A stretch of DNA of 28,541 bases from Gryganskiella cystojenkinii (GCA_015852425.1 JAAAIG010000498.1:1-28541); one strand, 5' to 3'; counted from the first letter of the stretch, positions 1 through 10,849 are shown. The notes: generated from the sequence alone by a model not told the origin. Numbers and translations are program-made.

Positions 1-557
1 TGACTTGCTTTCCTCTTCGGCCATTACAACTTGAGTGGGCTATCTAAGGGCACCCCGCGACTGTTTTACCGATGTGCGACTTTTTTGTATTTGGCAGTCT
101 AAGAACTATTCGCGCCGAATTGCCTAGTTGTAAGAATTGAGTATGGCCGGCCAAAGCAAGCAAGGCGACACAAGCTCATGACCCTTCTTGGATTCTCCCT
201 CAAGAAACAATTGCATAGGAGTAGGGCTCTTTATTGCTGTCTTACTCTCCTTCTTAATTCCTTTATTCGAACTTACAATTTCCTTATTCCGATCTTACCA
301 CACTTTCTAGCCAGGCTGCCAATATTTTCTGCCTCTTGGAGATCCTCTCTGTTGCCTTGATTGCATGTGTCATTGCTATCACATCCACCCCCAGGTCAAC
401 GTTCTTGAAGTGGATCGTGGACGACGCCAGACAGATAATGTTGCTTTCGCCAAGTGCTTGTTTTGTGAGAAAACTAGTCTTAGGCATTCTTTTTTAAATT
501 ATAGTCACTGGTTACGGAGGTCAAATATCAAATCATTACCGCTATTACCTTAGGTTG
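1..557. other. Gene-poor stretch, no intact gene
   Basis: No convincing intact gene is seen here; the open frames are short and lack family motifs. Around 365-480 the + strand reads like a badly broken extension of the decayed copy that follows (a stretch with PRSTFL and VDD in one frame), but the match is too weak to call. The rest looks like ordinary AT-rich intergenic DNA. Confidence 0.5.
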
Positions 558-740
558 CTGACCATCAAAGACCTTAGCATGGCAATAATACGTTTGCTGG
601 TGTCCTCAATGAAGACTCTGTAGACGAACTCAGCAAGCTTTCCCCTGTAGCCGCAGGTGGGCTACCTTTAGCGATAAATGTCAGCAGTGACTTGTCAAAG
701 CTGAGCATCCCTCTGAAACTCCTGTTGGTGAGTTCGCTTC
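558..740 (+). pseudogene. Remnant of a paralogue of the downstream secreted-protein gene
   Basis: Read in two frames, this piece resembles the C-terminal part of the protein encoded at 1045-2458. Frame one (558-581) gives LTIKDLSM, matching LTVQDFNF of the intact gene. After a one-base overlap the next frame (581 onward) gives GNNTFAGVLNEDSVDELSKL, then PVAAGGLPLAIN and a KLSIPL block, matching the IFDCILN, KLFPVAAAGL and SKIPL blocks. The order and spacing of blocks agree, with one frameshift near 580. No start codon, signal peptide or full-length frame remains. The relationship is seen in the sequence; that it arose by tandem duplication followed by decay is inference. A real gene hidden by unusual splicing is less likely. 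Confidence 0.7.
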
Positions 741-945
741 AGCGCCTCCTCACTTCGATTAAAGGGTGGATGTTGCTTTCCCCTCAAAAAAAAAAAGAAA
801 AAAAACGAATCCCTACCTCTCTCCCCTTGTTATCTACTCTCTGTTCATCAAGGGCACCACAACATCGGGGGCTCAAAGTCCCCGTGGACCATTCAGTCGA
901 AAACAGGACACATTTTGTTCACAGCATTATTGAACTTCCCACCCA

Positions 946-965
946 TTTTTTTTTTTTTTTTTTTT
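946..965. repeat. Homopolymer run of T (20)
   Basis: An uninterrupted run of 20 T lies about 80 bases upstream of the start codon at 1045. It could be a promoter poly(dA:dT) tract, which in fungi tends to exclude nucleosomes, or simply slippage-prone sequence. Confidence 0.8.
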
Positions 966-1000
966 AGTTGTTCGCTACTTAAACATTCCTTGCTACCAAA

Positions 1001-1028
1001 CACCTTGATCCAAACACCTTGATCCAAA
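1001..1028. repeat. Two tandem copies of a 14-base unit in the 5' leader
   Basis: The unit CACCTTGATCCAAA occurs twice without a gap, at 1001-1014 and 1015-1028. A third partial unit begins with CA at 1029. It sits just 16 bases before the start codon of the 1045 gene, so it is probably transcribed leader. Confidence 0.85.
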
Positions 1029-1044
1029 CACTCGACTGGGAATC

Positions 1045-2458
1045 ATGAAGTTATCGTCCTTAGCGCTGTTGGCAAGCACTATTGCCCTATCTACAACTAT
1101 CTGTGCTCGCCCATCCTTCTTAAAGCAAATTGCAGATACGACCACTTCTCTCAACAGATTCGGATGCCTGATTGAGTAAGGAACATACACATTTCAGAAT
1201 GCTGGCAAATGCACTAGACATCAGCTCACAGTTAACCCAATACCTTTACAGTTTACTGACAACACAGGGTGTTTCCTCCACTTGTATGGAGACTCTTTCT
1301 GTAAGTCGCTTGGCTTTTACTATCGAGTCGAAAATGACGTGCGACTGGAGATCATAGACCGCTGAAACCAACCTCAAAATCCAACCATTTCCAATCATAG
1401 CGCGACATCAAGTTTGTTAAGAGTGTTCAATTACCGAATCTGTCCTTTGATATGCGAGGGCCCAACCTGACGATCTCGGCAACCAAGATTGGCATCGAGT
1501 TATTCCCTCTCTTGGGGTTCTTTACCGTGCCTATCAGTCAAGCCCTGTTAAATGTAAGCGTGCTTAACCGCGTTTTGTCTTTGTTCTCTGCCCCGCAAGT
1601 AATCATCACAAGATAATTTACCTGTCTCTTTCATTTGTTATCACTAGCTGGAAATCCTTGTAAGTTGATTTATGAACGGCATCGAGTTTGCGAAAGCAAT
1701 CTAGACTCGTGATGTTAACGAAACGATTGTTTGATATGCAGGATAGCGACGCCACGGCATGTACTTTCACCTCCAGTTGGTCAGGTATATCATTGAGCGG
1801 ATTCCATGCAAGTTTGGATCTTGCGCCTACAGCCGTATCTGTTACCCCAGAATTCGCTCCTGCTTTCAGTTCAATGCTATCGTCCCTGGCAAACAAAAAC
1901 TCTCATACATTCACACTACAGGGAAAAGCCGATGTTCGAGGCACAATCACTCTTCCCGGTGTAGACACCGCTAGTGCTATCGCCAACGCCAATCCCTTCG
2001 GCAACCCTTTTGCGAACGTAGTTGCGCCTTCAAAACTCGTCACGATTCCGGGTGTTGGAGTCTCTAGCGAGATCACCATGGTTGGAGTCAACAACTTTGG
2101 TGGTGTGGTCTTTGGTCAACGTAGCACCGTTTCGACCGCCGACGGCGGTGTGGTCCGCTTCCGGGTCCAGTTCAAGAATCCCTCGGCACTTACAGTTTTC
2201 ATGGACACTGTCGCGTTTCAGGCCAGCAGCGCTGGTTCTTTGATTGGTGTCTTGACTGTTCAGGACTTTAACTTCGTGCCGGGCGATACTAACATTTTTG
2301 ACTGTATTCTGAACGCGAATGCTGGCGTTGACCTCGAAAAGCTGTTCCCCGTAGCAGCTGCGGGCTTGATTTTGGAGCTGAACGGGTTCTCTGGATCCTC
2401 CAAGATCCCCTTGGTGCTCTCTGCCGTCGCTGGCGCAAAATTCAATCTTAGTTTTTAG
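1045..2458 (+). CDS. Secreted or cell-surface protein, DUF3712-like family
   Basis: Five exons join in frame: 1045-1175, 1252-1300, 1401-1553, 1648-1659 and 1742-2458, giving 353 residues. Donors are GTAAGG, GTAAGT, GTAAGC and GTAAGT; all acceptors end in AG. Residues 1-20 form a clear signal peptide (basic start, hydrophobic core, ending near CA). The rest is rich in small and hydrophobic residues with repeated beta-type blocks, such as VRFRVQFKNPSALTVFMDTV and LTVQDFNFVPG. These resemble the fungal extracellular proteins annotated as DUF3712/AsmA-like, whose function is not known. No C-terminal membrane or GPI tail is visible. A decayed relative lies just upstream (558-740). It converges on the carboxypeptidase gene with 85 bases between stops. 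Existence of the gene is well supported; the 12-base exon and the family name are less certain. Confidence 0.75.
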
Positions 2459-2521
2459 GGGATAAAAAAACTTTTGCCCGAAGGACCTTTCGTCCGACGT
2501 AAAGATTCGAAAATATACACA

Positions 2522-2527
2522 TTTATT
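2522..2527 (-). terminator. Poly(A) signal AATAAA of the carboxypeptidase gene
   Basis: On the minus strand AATAAA lies 17 bases after the stop codon of the carboxypeptidase gene, in the 85-base gap between two convergent genes. Confidence 0.5.
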
Positions 2528-2543
2528 TCATCCTATCACTGTC

Positions 2544-3725
2544 CTACACCATATAACCCCATTGCTTTTCACGCTTGCGGATAAAGTTCGCCAGGTGTAA
2601 AACGCCTGCAAAGGTCTCCTCAGATGAAGGCAAGATCTGATCTTCAGGCAAAAGGAAACCATAACGGCCCGTATCGCGCAATTCGACTCCGTACGAGTAC
2701 TTCACTCCTGCTTCGGCATAAGTCCTAAAATGGCCACAGATTTCCAGAAACCCAAGAGAAAACAAAAAAATTTGAGTACTGATTATCAAGCGATTGTGAG
2801 GTCATGACCACGAAGGCAGTCTCGTCTCTGTCCTTACCAATCAAGAGATCCGCCGCTGGCCTGGTAGATGATGTTACAAACACTGCCGACTGCAAATTTA
2901 GTGCCGTGAACATCCTTCAGTGCTTTGGCTGCACCCATACCAGCCTCCAAGAGATCTTCATGGTCATTGGGAACCTTTGAACAATCAGAGCCGAAGGGAC
3001 TCATCCAGAGCTGCGAATAAGCGTGAAAGTCAATGTAAGAAACGACGTTTCCCTTGTTGAGAATATAATCCGCAATCATCTTTGGCTCCTGGGCCGCAAA
3101 GGCTGCTGGTCCATGATAGGCTTCGCTGCAGGGGTTACTAGAGCTTCCACCATTGTTCCACATGTATCCCCAGTTGCGATTGGGATCCTATGTTAAAAAC
3201 GGTGAGAGAGGGATGATCTTCAGCATTATTGCAAAAAGTAATTTCCATTTTTTTGCAAAGTGAGCACAAAAAAAACATACAATGCCTGGGCAAAAAGGAA
3301 TCATGGTTGGCTGTCGGTTCTTGCGCCACATGCGGTTCTTCTCCCAGGTATAGGCGTATCCGTCAGCATTGAGAACAGGGACGATGGTAAACTCGAACTG
3401 GTCAACGAGGCGGGTAATCTTTTTGTTTTTGCCATATCCAAGAATGAGTTCCTTGGCAATGTAAGTGACAACAGCGGGTCCAATCCACTCTGGATATACA
3501 AGAACACGAAGAAAAATAAAGGTGAGAAGTGCCGCGCTAAGCCATTTCTCAAATTCAAATATTATGATTGCAACAGACGTTACCTCTGGCATGCTGACCA
3601 CCGTGGAACAAAATTTCCTTGGGGTGCTTCTTGGGCTTGGAGGGTTTCTTGGAAGAATGCTTGACTGATTGCTTGGACGAGGGAGATTCGAACAACCACG
3701 ACCACCAGGAGCTGGCTTTGTCGTT

Positions 3726-3758
<33 letters not shown>

Positions 3759-4498
3759 GTCATCGCCTTCGTCGTCACCATCCTCAGGCTCCTTCCTGTT
3801 CTTGTAGCCATGAATGGTCATACCAAACACCTCGCGACCCTCATAGGTGGTTCCCATTGAGGTACGGCTGACCAAGTCAGGGAACTGTTGAACCATGGCT
3901 TCGGTAAAGCTGTTCAAGGTGGTAAGGTCGTGGTAGTTAGCCCAGAAAGAGTCATCGGTGTAGTTCCACTCTCCCTGAGCGCGGAGGGTCAGTGCTGGTG
4001 GCTGCTCAGGGACCAGTTCCTGCAAGTTGTCGATCATGACCGAGAAAGGCAACGAAACTGCGTCCTGGAATGCAGACATGTCTGCACGAGGGATACGAAC
4101 ATCAACGGCTCCAATACGAAGGTTGGACCACAAGTCCAGGGTTTGATCCTATTGGGTGAGGGTGATTGAGTGCGAGGCAGAAAGAGGGACCTTGGTAAAC
4201 GTCTGTTTATACAGCTACGAGAAAAGGGACAAAAAACAGTAGCTGGGCTGTTATGTACCTCAATAACGGTCTCCAGATGCTTGAGTTCGTCAAGAGTGGA
4301 GACCTGAACACGGAGAACTTGATCGCGGTCAAAGCGAGCATAAGAGTCATCGAGCTGGGTCTGTTGGTGGTGCTTTGTTGGGTGGCGAGAGGAGGGCACG
4401 ACAAAAGGCAGCTGTTGTTGGCCCTGGGGCTGAGGAAGAGCGAAGGCCAGGACCGAGAGGGTCAGGGCCAGGGGTATGGTGGTGAGGAGCGAGCGCAT
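2544..4498 (-). CDS. Secreted zinc carboxypeptidase, M14A family
   Basis: This gene removes C-terminal residues from peptides outside the cell or in the secretory route. Exons on the minus strand are 4498-4259, 4148-3584, 3489-3281, 3187-2838 and 2724-2544, giving 514 residues. Residues 1-20 are a signal peptide, followed by a pro-region to about 160. Zinc ligands are seen as HARE (H266, E269; the Glu codon is split by intron 2) and H393 in [15 protein letters not shown] (339-344) carries the substrate-binding Asn-Arg, SLDW (452-455) lies near the active site, and E469 in YGVELRD is the catalytic Glu. All expected M14A residues are present, so it is probably active. The odd part is a low-complexity insert shortly before the HARE motif, with 13 consecutive Asp followed by a Ser/Lys-rich stretch. 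A purine-rich tract (pyrimidine on the coding strand) lies upstream of the start. Confidence 0.93.
3726..3758. repeat. (ATC)11 microsatellite inside the carboxypeptidase gene
   Basis: Eleven perfect ATC units (GAT on the coding strand) encode most of the Asp run in the M14 carboxypeptidase. The repeat is in frame, so gain or loss of units changes only Asp number. It is likely to vary in length between strains. Confidence 0.95.
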
Positions 4499-4936
4499 AG
4501 CCGTCAGTATGTGGATGAGAATAAAAATATAAAGCGAAAAGGGTATCGACGGGGGAAAAGAGAGAGAGAGAAAGAGTGAATGAACTAACGGATGAATGAG
4601 CGAGGAAAGGGAAAAGAGCCAAGGAAGGGAAACGAGGTCTCATCATGAGTGAACCAGATGCAGTGTCGGCCCTCTTTAATTGCACGCTGACCGTTGGTCC
4701 CTCCTTTTTCTAATTGAACAGGCTTTGCTTCGTTCCTACCCTTGTTCTGATCACACCGTTCATTCCTGCATCTCCATCTCTCCGTCTCTCCATCCCTCCA
4801 TCTCTCCAGACATCTTCCTCTCCCTCTCCGTAGCCATCCATCCTTCTTTACGTCTTTTGCCTCTCATTCCTCCTCCATTTCTTTGCCTAACTCTGGAATC
4901 AATCACAGACAGCGCATTCGTCAATCCTCTCATACT
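4499..4936. promoter_or_regulatory. Divergent promoter region with pyrimidine/purine tracts
   Basis: These 438 bases separate two divergent genes. Next to the carboxypeptidase start, 4551-4578 is a purine tract, so its coding strand reads as a CT-rich run. Next to the other gene, 4761-4880 is strongly pyrimidine-rich with repeated CTCCATC/CTCTCC words. Such CT-rich tracts are common in fungal core promoters. No gene is seen within it; the open frames across it are low-complexity. Confidence 0.6.
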
Positions 4937-6638
4937 ATGCCCGTCATGGTCTCCAGTTCCACCAGGGCATTCCGCATCTCTGGCCTGGTCTTCTTTACTT
5001 TCCTTGGTCTCCTTTTGCTCAGGGCTATCCTCCATCGATCCTCAAACTCGCGTCACTCCTCTAGACTTCGGTATGTTGGCGTTTTACTATTTTTTTTTAA
5101 ATATTGACCCTGCACCGGTTTGCAAGGTCGTCTAACTTATCTCTTCACGTCGATACCATTGACAGTGTCGAGGAGCCTGTCGTGCTGATCTTGGTCCACC
5201 CTTCACCCTCGCTCACTAAAGCTGCCAACTTTGAGCTGAAAAGGGCCATCTCCAGAACCTGGGCAAAAGATGTCGAGGATCTCGGTGCAGGCGTCTTCTT
5301 TGTGGGAGAGCACGACGGCGAGACGGTCATGCGACGACCGAGCGAGTTCCAGGGCCGGGCTCAGTCCTTGTCTTCTCGCTTTGGACCTGAAGACATAGAG
5401 CCGGACGCCGAGGATGCTACGGGAGCAGGTGGAACCAATCCCAATGACGAGCTCATTTTCTCAAAAGAGTCTTCGCCAATGCGCAAAATGTTGATTCCCT
5501 CTGTCCTCGAGAACGGACGAGCCGACGATCCACCTGGACTACTGAAGGTAAACTAACAAACGCTTAACCAACAGAAGCTGATACCCTGAAGAGTCTTGAA
5601 GCCTCTTGGCTAACATTCTCTATATCCCCTTTTTTATAGACTTACCACTTTCTGTACAACAATACCAACTGGTACGCCGGACCAATATTTCAGACCTACC
5701 CTTTCATTTTGACTACGGACACGACGCACTATATCCATGTCGAAAACCTAGTCTCGACACTGCTCTCATCCCGTCCAAAGAGACTTTTAACTATGAGAGA
5801 CGATCAGTCCTTCGAGGGACTTGTCAGCGAAGCATCGGCCTGCAGTCCGGAAGATATCGGGGATAAGCCATCTCAGATTGGCAGTCCATCAGCAGACTCA
5901 AACCGACAAGATGGATCGGATGCCCATTGGACTCTATCACGGACACATCTCATCTCAAAGCAGTTGGTGGCGATGCTTGGCCCTCATTTGCAGAGATGCG
6001 TCAAGGAAGCGGACGCGATCAAGCTCGATTCCGGCAAGGCTTTTCAAGCCTGTGTCAAAGAATGGGCATCGAGCCCTCAGTTCTGGAGGGGTGGTTACTG
6101 CGGTAGAATGGCAGCTCTTCGGTACCAAGCGCCTACACCAGGTGGCTCTGAAGGAATCAATATCTTGTCGTCTTCGAGCGACAAATCTAGCTATGGAATC
6201 AAGAAGGAGCGCCGAGGCCATGCTCCGAGCCCAGAAGAGTTTGAGGCCATTTATCAAAAGGCTCAGGAGGAGCGTGCGGCTAATGAACTCAGGATCCAGC
6301 AAACAATGGCTCGGAAAGAGCAACAGTTGCAAAGACAACAGCAGGAGCTGCAGGATCGAAAGGAGAAGCGTTCGGATGACGAAGGTATTGATTCGGATGA
6401 CCGGCAGGATGACGAGGAAGAGGTCCAGCAAGATCGTTTTCAGAATCGCCGCCGTGGCCCAGTCAAGGCTGCGGAGGAAGGATCAGAGACGAGTTCTTCT
6501 CCTTCGCGGTGGATTGTTGGTTCTGGGCTGACACATCCGATCGATTTTACACTGCTCTACCAAAGTCTTGTGGCCAAGGATGACGACGATATAGACGAGT
6601 CAGAAGAAGAAGACTACCTCGATGAAATTGAATACTGA
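4937..6638 (+). CDS. Type II membrane protein, possibly a divergent GT31-like glycosyltransferase
   Basis: Three exons (4937-5070, 5166-5547, 5640-6638) give 504 residues. Intron 1 has a CTAAC branch point about 30 bases before its AG; intron 2 has GGCTAAC. Residues 11-32 form one membrane segment near the N-terminus, as in Golgi type II enzymes. Then come PVVLILVHPSPS, a block ending ELKRAISRTWA, and GVFFVG. These follow the order seen in GT31 galactosyltransferases (Ser/Pro loop, ExRxAIRxTW, FLLG). Later YPFILTTDTTHYIHVENL aligns with the segment that normally holds the DDD/DxD metal site, but only one Asp is kept. HWTLSR may match the later GYxLS element. The C-terminal third is a Glu/Gln/Arg coiled coil ending in an acidic tail. 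The fold assignment is weak and inferred; an inactive or lineage-specific Golgi protein is equally possible. An alternative acceptor at 5126 would also keep frame. Confidence 0.6.
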
Positions 6639-7004
6639 AGGAATAAAAAACCGCCACCAACCTAAAAGTGCATGTCCTACACGTGATACGGTGACACGAC
6701 ATGGAATGAACGAATGGAATTGAGATGCCTTGGCACTGACAATGTCAAACCTTCGTCCCCTAAAAAAGTGATCTTTATATTTTTTGTCGACTTCTTGGCT
6801 GCTGTGCCTCTTTCTCTCCCTCTTTTCTTTTTTTTTTCTCTCGTTCTCTTCTCATCACTGTCTTTTCTTATCTTTTTTTTTGTTACTCCTTTCTTTCTTT
6901 AACAATTCATTCCCCCAACTTGCCTCGATAGCCTCTCTCTCTTTCACTCTCACACTCTCTCTTGATTACGTTCTCAGTCAGTCTACTATTATTCCTTGGC
7001 CGCA
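6639..7004 (+). promoter_or_regulatory. Promoter region of the Rab-GAP gene, with CACGTG and CT-rich tract
   Basis: AATAAA at 6643-6648 probably serves the preceding gene, only five bases after its stop. A palindromic G-box CACGTG lies at 6680-6685, followed by AT. From about 6805 to 6960 the strand is almost pure pyrimidine, ending 40-odd bases before the start codon. No gene is seen in this stretch. Confidence 0.55.
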
Positions 7005-10000
7005 ATGGATAACGACCCGCTGATCGCCCAAATGGAAGACTTTGAGGTATTCTTTTTTCTTTTTCAAAAACACAGACACTGTTCTCAACGGGTCCTGACC
7101 AGGACAGACAAAAAACTGAGCATTTCCCTCCAAAGAACCAGAAACTCGCTCTCTTCCCCTTTTTCGCTCCTTCTTTACTCTGCCCGCTTTCCCTTTCTGC
7201 TACGATCCGAGCACTGCTTGATTCTAGTGCACGTTGTCCGATATTTCTAACGCGTCCCATCTCTCACTCCCTCTCTCTCACGTTTCTTTTTGTACTCTCA
7301 TAGCTTGACCAATCTGCCCTGTTTGCTCAGCAATATTTTCTCTTCAACCGGCCAAAGGTCTTTGTCAAGACCTCTGCCGACAGCAAGGATGGAATGCCTG
7401 GATTCATGTCCCTGTTCGAAACCGTAAGTCTTCCTTGCCATCATCAAATTGGTCATGGCTAGAGTTATTTTCGTTTCCATTGGACCGGGAAAGTGCCAAG
7501 AGAAATTTTGGTCTGTCGGCTTTTTCCTTTTCTATTTCCCGCGAAAGGAGAGTGTCCTATGTAAACTGTAATATCGGAATATATTGACCTATGGTCTTCT
7601 TTCTATAACCCACTAGACAAATCACGAGCACATTCTTTCCTGGACTCCAGAGACTTCAATTCCAAGTCTCAATGAGGACTCGTACGTCGACATCTCCAGC
7701 CAAGGCGACCACGATGGTAATTTCCTCGAAATTATAATATTACCTGATACTATGTCTCCTCAAACGTTGATTCGGTTATCAATCAGCAACTCCTACTATC
7801 ATTCTGTACCGTCTAGCTACAACCTTCGTGGCCCCTCCACGTTCTCCAAGCCTCAATCGCCGATCATTTCATCCGTCTGACTATGCTGTCACCGTCCCGT
7901 TGCAAAGTATCTACTCCCTGCTTGTCTATCCACCACGCATGAGAGATCGTCATGGATCCGTCGTCGTCAACTTGATCGGCGGTGAATCTTTACCTGCTTT
8001 CTTCTTCCATGACGATGGTATCTCAGCCAGAGCGAAGGCACCTGCCTCTGCTTCTTCTGGGGGACCGCCCGCCTGGGGAGGACAGGAACTGTTGCAGAAA
8101 CTGGAAGGGGTAGTCGACATCGTTGGAAGCGCTATCGAGCCAGGAGTCTACCTCGTCAACGCTTCGCAGGCGGACAAAATTAACCATGGTGCAGCGACTC
8201 CACCCCAGGCTCAATCACCAACTATTCTTGACCACCCACTTCGTCAACATCAGTCCGACAAGGGTGAAATACTTGGCAATGAGAGACTCTACCCCAAATT
8301 GGAAGAGACGATTCCATCCCAGCCTGAATTCGACAGCACAACCGCGCTGGACTCTCAAAATAGTTCACAAAGCGAAAACGCTTCGGCATCTACGTCCATG
8401 GGACCCATCACAGTGGAGGGTATGAGACGACGACGGTCCCTGACAGAGGGCTCTCGGGAAGGAGGTTCTAGAGCTGGCCATGCGCAGTCCGCATCCACGG
8501 GTGCATCTCCTCAAGTCGGTACACCCAACAGTGGATCTGCGGGTATATTTGGAGGACGACCCAGAACACCACTACCATTTGAGAACCAGCTGGATCCTCT
8601 CGTGAACGTACGGATATCAATTTGATTACTGTCAAAAAGGTCGTTCTTTGAATATGGAGATTTTTTTTGATAACCTTGTCTCATTTTTTCTTCCTGAAAT
8701 GCCAATTTGTAGACGGTCAAGGAGATGCGCTGGAACATCTTGGAGCGATTTTCTCAGGTAGCACGGTTCTCCCGAGATACCGCCACAAACATTCTGGATC
8801 ACCCTATTACGAAACAGATCTTACCTCCACATGTACAGCAACGTATTCAAGAATCCGAGGCCGCTAAACGAGTCATGGACGACTATGACTCTGCTCGCGT
8901 GTACTATGCCAAATGGGCTGCAACAGTTGCAGATCAAAGTGACCGTGAGCGCAGAGAGACACGAGAAATGGAGAAACTGCACGCAGGCTCCTCACGAAAG
9001 GCCCACGCAAAGGACTTGCGACGGATCAATGACCATGAAGACGAGGAGGGTCCACTTGGTGCATTTAATGTTCTTGACGTATGGCCACTCTTTGTACAGC
9101 ACACCATTTCGAAAAAAAAGTCAAACAAAAAAAGTCGAACCCAACTAAGGCGTAGAGTTCTAACATTCTACCTTTTCACCTTCACACATCTTTCTGGCAT
9201 GAAATAGTTGGAAACAGACTGCTCCGCGATTCAACACACAAGAACTGCCCCTCTTTCACCTATGGACTGGTTCACGTACTTTGATGAATCTGGTAGACTT
9301 CAAGTCACTGAGGCTCATGTCCGAGAAGCAGTCTTCAGGGGTGGAATCGACCATGATATTCGCATCGAGGTGTGGAAGTTCTTCTTGGGAATCTACCCCT
9401 GGGATTCGACAGAGGCGGAACGTGTTGTCATTCGAAACAACAAAACGTGAGTATCTACTATATAGCCTTATTCGGAGGTTTCGCCAAAGAGTTTCTAATG
9501 TTACCTTTTTTCTGTTTCTTTCTTCATGGCTAACGCTTTGCTCACCGTTGTCGTTTTAGCGAAGAATATTACGCTCTCAAGCGTGAATGGTTTGATGATG
9601 TCGCCGTTCAAGAAACAGAAATCTTTCAAGAACAAAAACTGCGAATTGAGAAGGATGTTCATCGCACGGATCGAACGATATCCTTTTTCGCATCAGAGAC
9701 ACTGCCTAACCCTTCTGGCGACTTTACAGGAGTTGGATCGAATGAGAATTTGGAGCTCTTGAAAGATATCTTGTTGACGTATAATGTCTGGGCTGCCAAA
9801 TTACCGTCGCAATCGCCAACAGAAAAGTCCACTATCATTTCCAATACCTCGACATCAACCTCGACCACGTCTACAGAACCAACAGCTTCTTCGTCCTCCG
9901 CTGTCGAACCAAATCTACTAGAAGGTTATGTTCAGGGGATGTCTGACCTGCTCGCACCCGTTTTTGCAGTGATGGGCGACGAAGTCATGGGATTCTGGGC

Positions 10001-10782
10001 GTTTGTCGGTTTGATGGAGAAGACGAAAAAAAACTTTTATCGGGACCAGGTTGGCATGCAAAGTCAACTCGAGGCACTTGGCCAGCTGATTCAAGTCTTG
10101 GATCCTAAACTCTATAAGCACCTTGGTATGACTGCGATGTGAAAAGCTGTATTATGAGAGGATTTGCACATTTGAAGTGATTTACTAATCCGTGGATTGA
10201 TCATCCCCGTTCTATTGGACTATTAGAGAAATGCGAGGCACTCAACCTCTTTTTCTGCTTTCGGTGGCTACTGATCTGGTTTAAGCGCGAGTTTGAGTGG
10301 GTTGACATTATGCGCCTGTGGGAGGTGCTTTTTTCAGATCATCTCTCGACTCAGTTCCACCTCTTTGTGGCTATGGCCATCCTGGATAAACACCGAGACG
10401 TCATGATGGACCACCTGCGAGGATTCGACGAGATTTTGAAGGTAGGTCTAAAGATGTATTTATGTGCACTGTAAGCTATGAACAGGACAGGCGTGTATGT
10501 TCACCCGCTAATGATCGATCTTGCGTTTTACCTCGATATTTCTAGTATGTCAACGACTTGAGCATGACCATCAATCTGGAAGAAACTTTGCAGAATGCGG
10601 AGATCCTGTGCCATCGATTGGAGCATATTGCGGCCAAAATCGAAACCTCGAGAGAAGAGCTGCGAATGGACTCGTCTACTTCATCCGCACCTGCGTCAAC
10701 TTCGAAATCTACACCAGAGTTGCCTGTTAGCCTGCAGAGACTTCTCAAGACACCTTCAACCTGTTCTTCACTAGATAAATAG
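7005..10782 (+). CDS. TBC-domain Rab GTPase-activating protein, Gyp7/TBC1D15-like
   Basis: It stimulates GTP hydrolysis by a Rab protein, probably the Ypt7/Rab7 group, on endosome-vacuole membranes. Nine exons join in frame: 7005-7046, 7304-7423, 7617-7716, 7787-8607, 8713-9078, 9208-9446, 9560-10125, 10227-10441 and 10546-10782, giving 901 residues. The N-terminal half is the DUF3548-type region (YAVTVPLQSIYSLLVYPP and SLPAFFFHDDG) followed by a Ser-rich disordered part. The TBC domain covers about 500-835. The arginine finger is IEKDVHRT (R598) and the glutamine finger is in GYVQGM (Q688), so both catalytic residues are present. FFCFRWLLIWFKREF and AILDKHR are further family blocks. A roughly 40-residue Ser/Thr-rich insert lies between the two fingers. 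The start fits because the first 54 residues match the family N-terminus and only 14 residues sit in exon 1. Identification is firm; the exact Rab target is inferred. Confidence 0.93.
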
Positions 10783-10849
10783 CTGAACAGGCATCCACGT
10801 TTTTCAATCTGTAATTAAATATTGCTATTATGTTTCTTTATCTTGGTTA
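10783..10849. other. 67-base convergent intergenic gap
   Basis: The stop codons of the Rab-GAP and the TRAPPC13 homologue face each other across this AT-rich gap (ATTAAATATT near 10814-10823). Transcripts from the two genes probably overlap at their 3' ends. No canonical AATAAA is seen. Confidence 0.6.

Noticed and set aside
3188..3811. 207-codon minus-strand frame with a Met run
   Set aside because: It is an out-of-frame reading of the ATC repeat and flanking carboxypeptidase exons and introns.
5071..5126. Shorter alternative intron 1 in the GT31-like gene
   Set aside because: It also keeps frame, but the longer version (to 5165) has a good CTAAC branch site about 30 bases before AG and joins straight into the conserved PVVLILVHP block. 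Not fully excluded.
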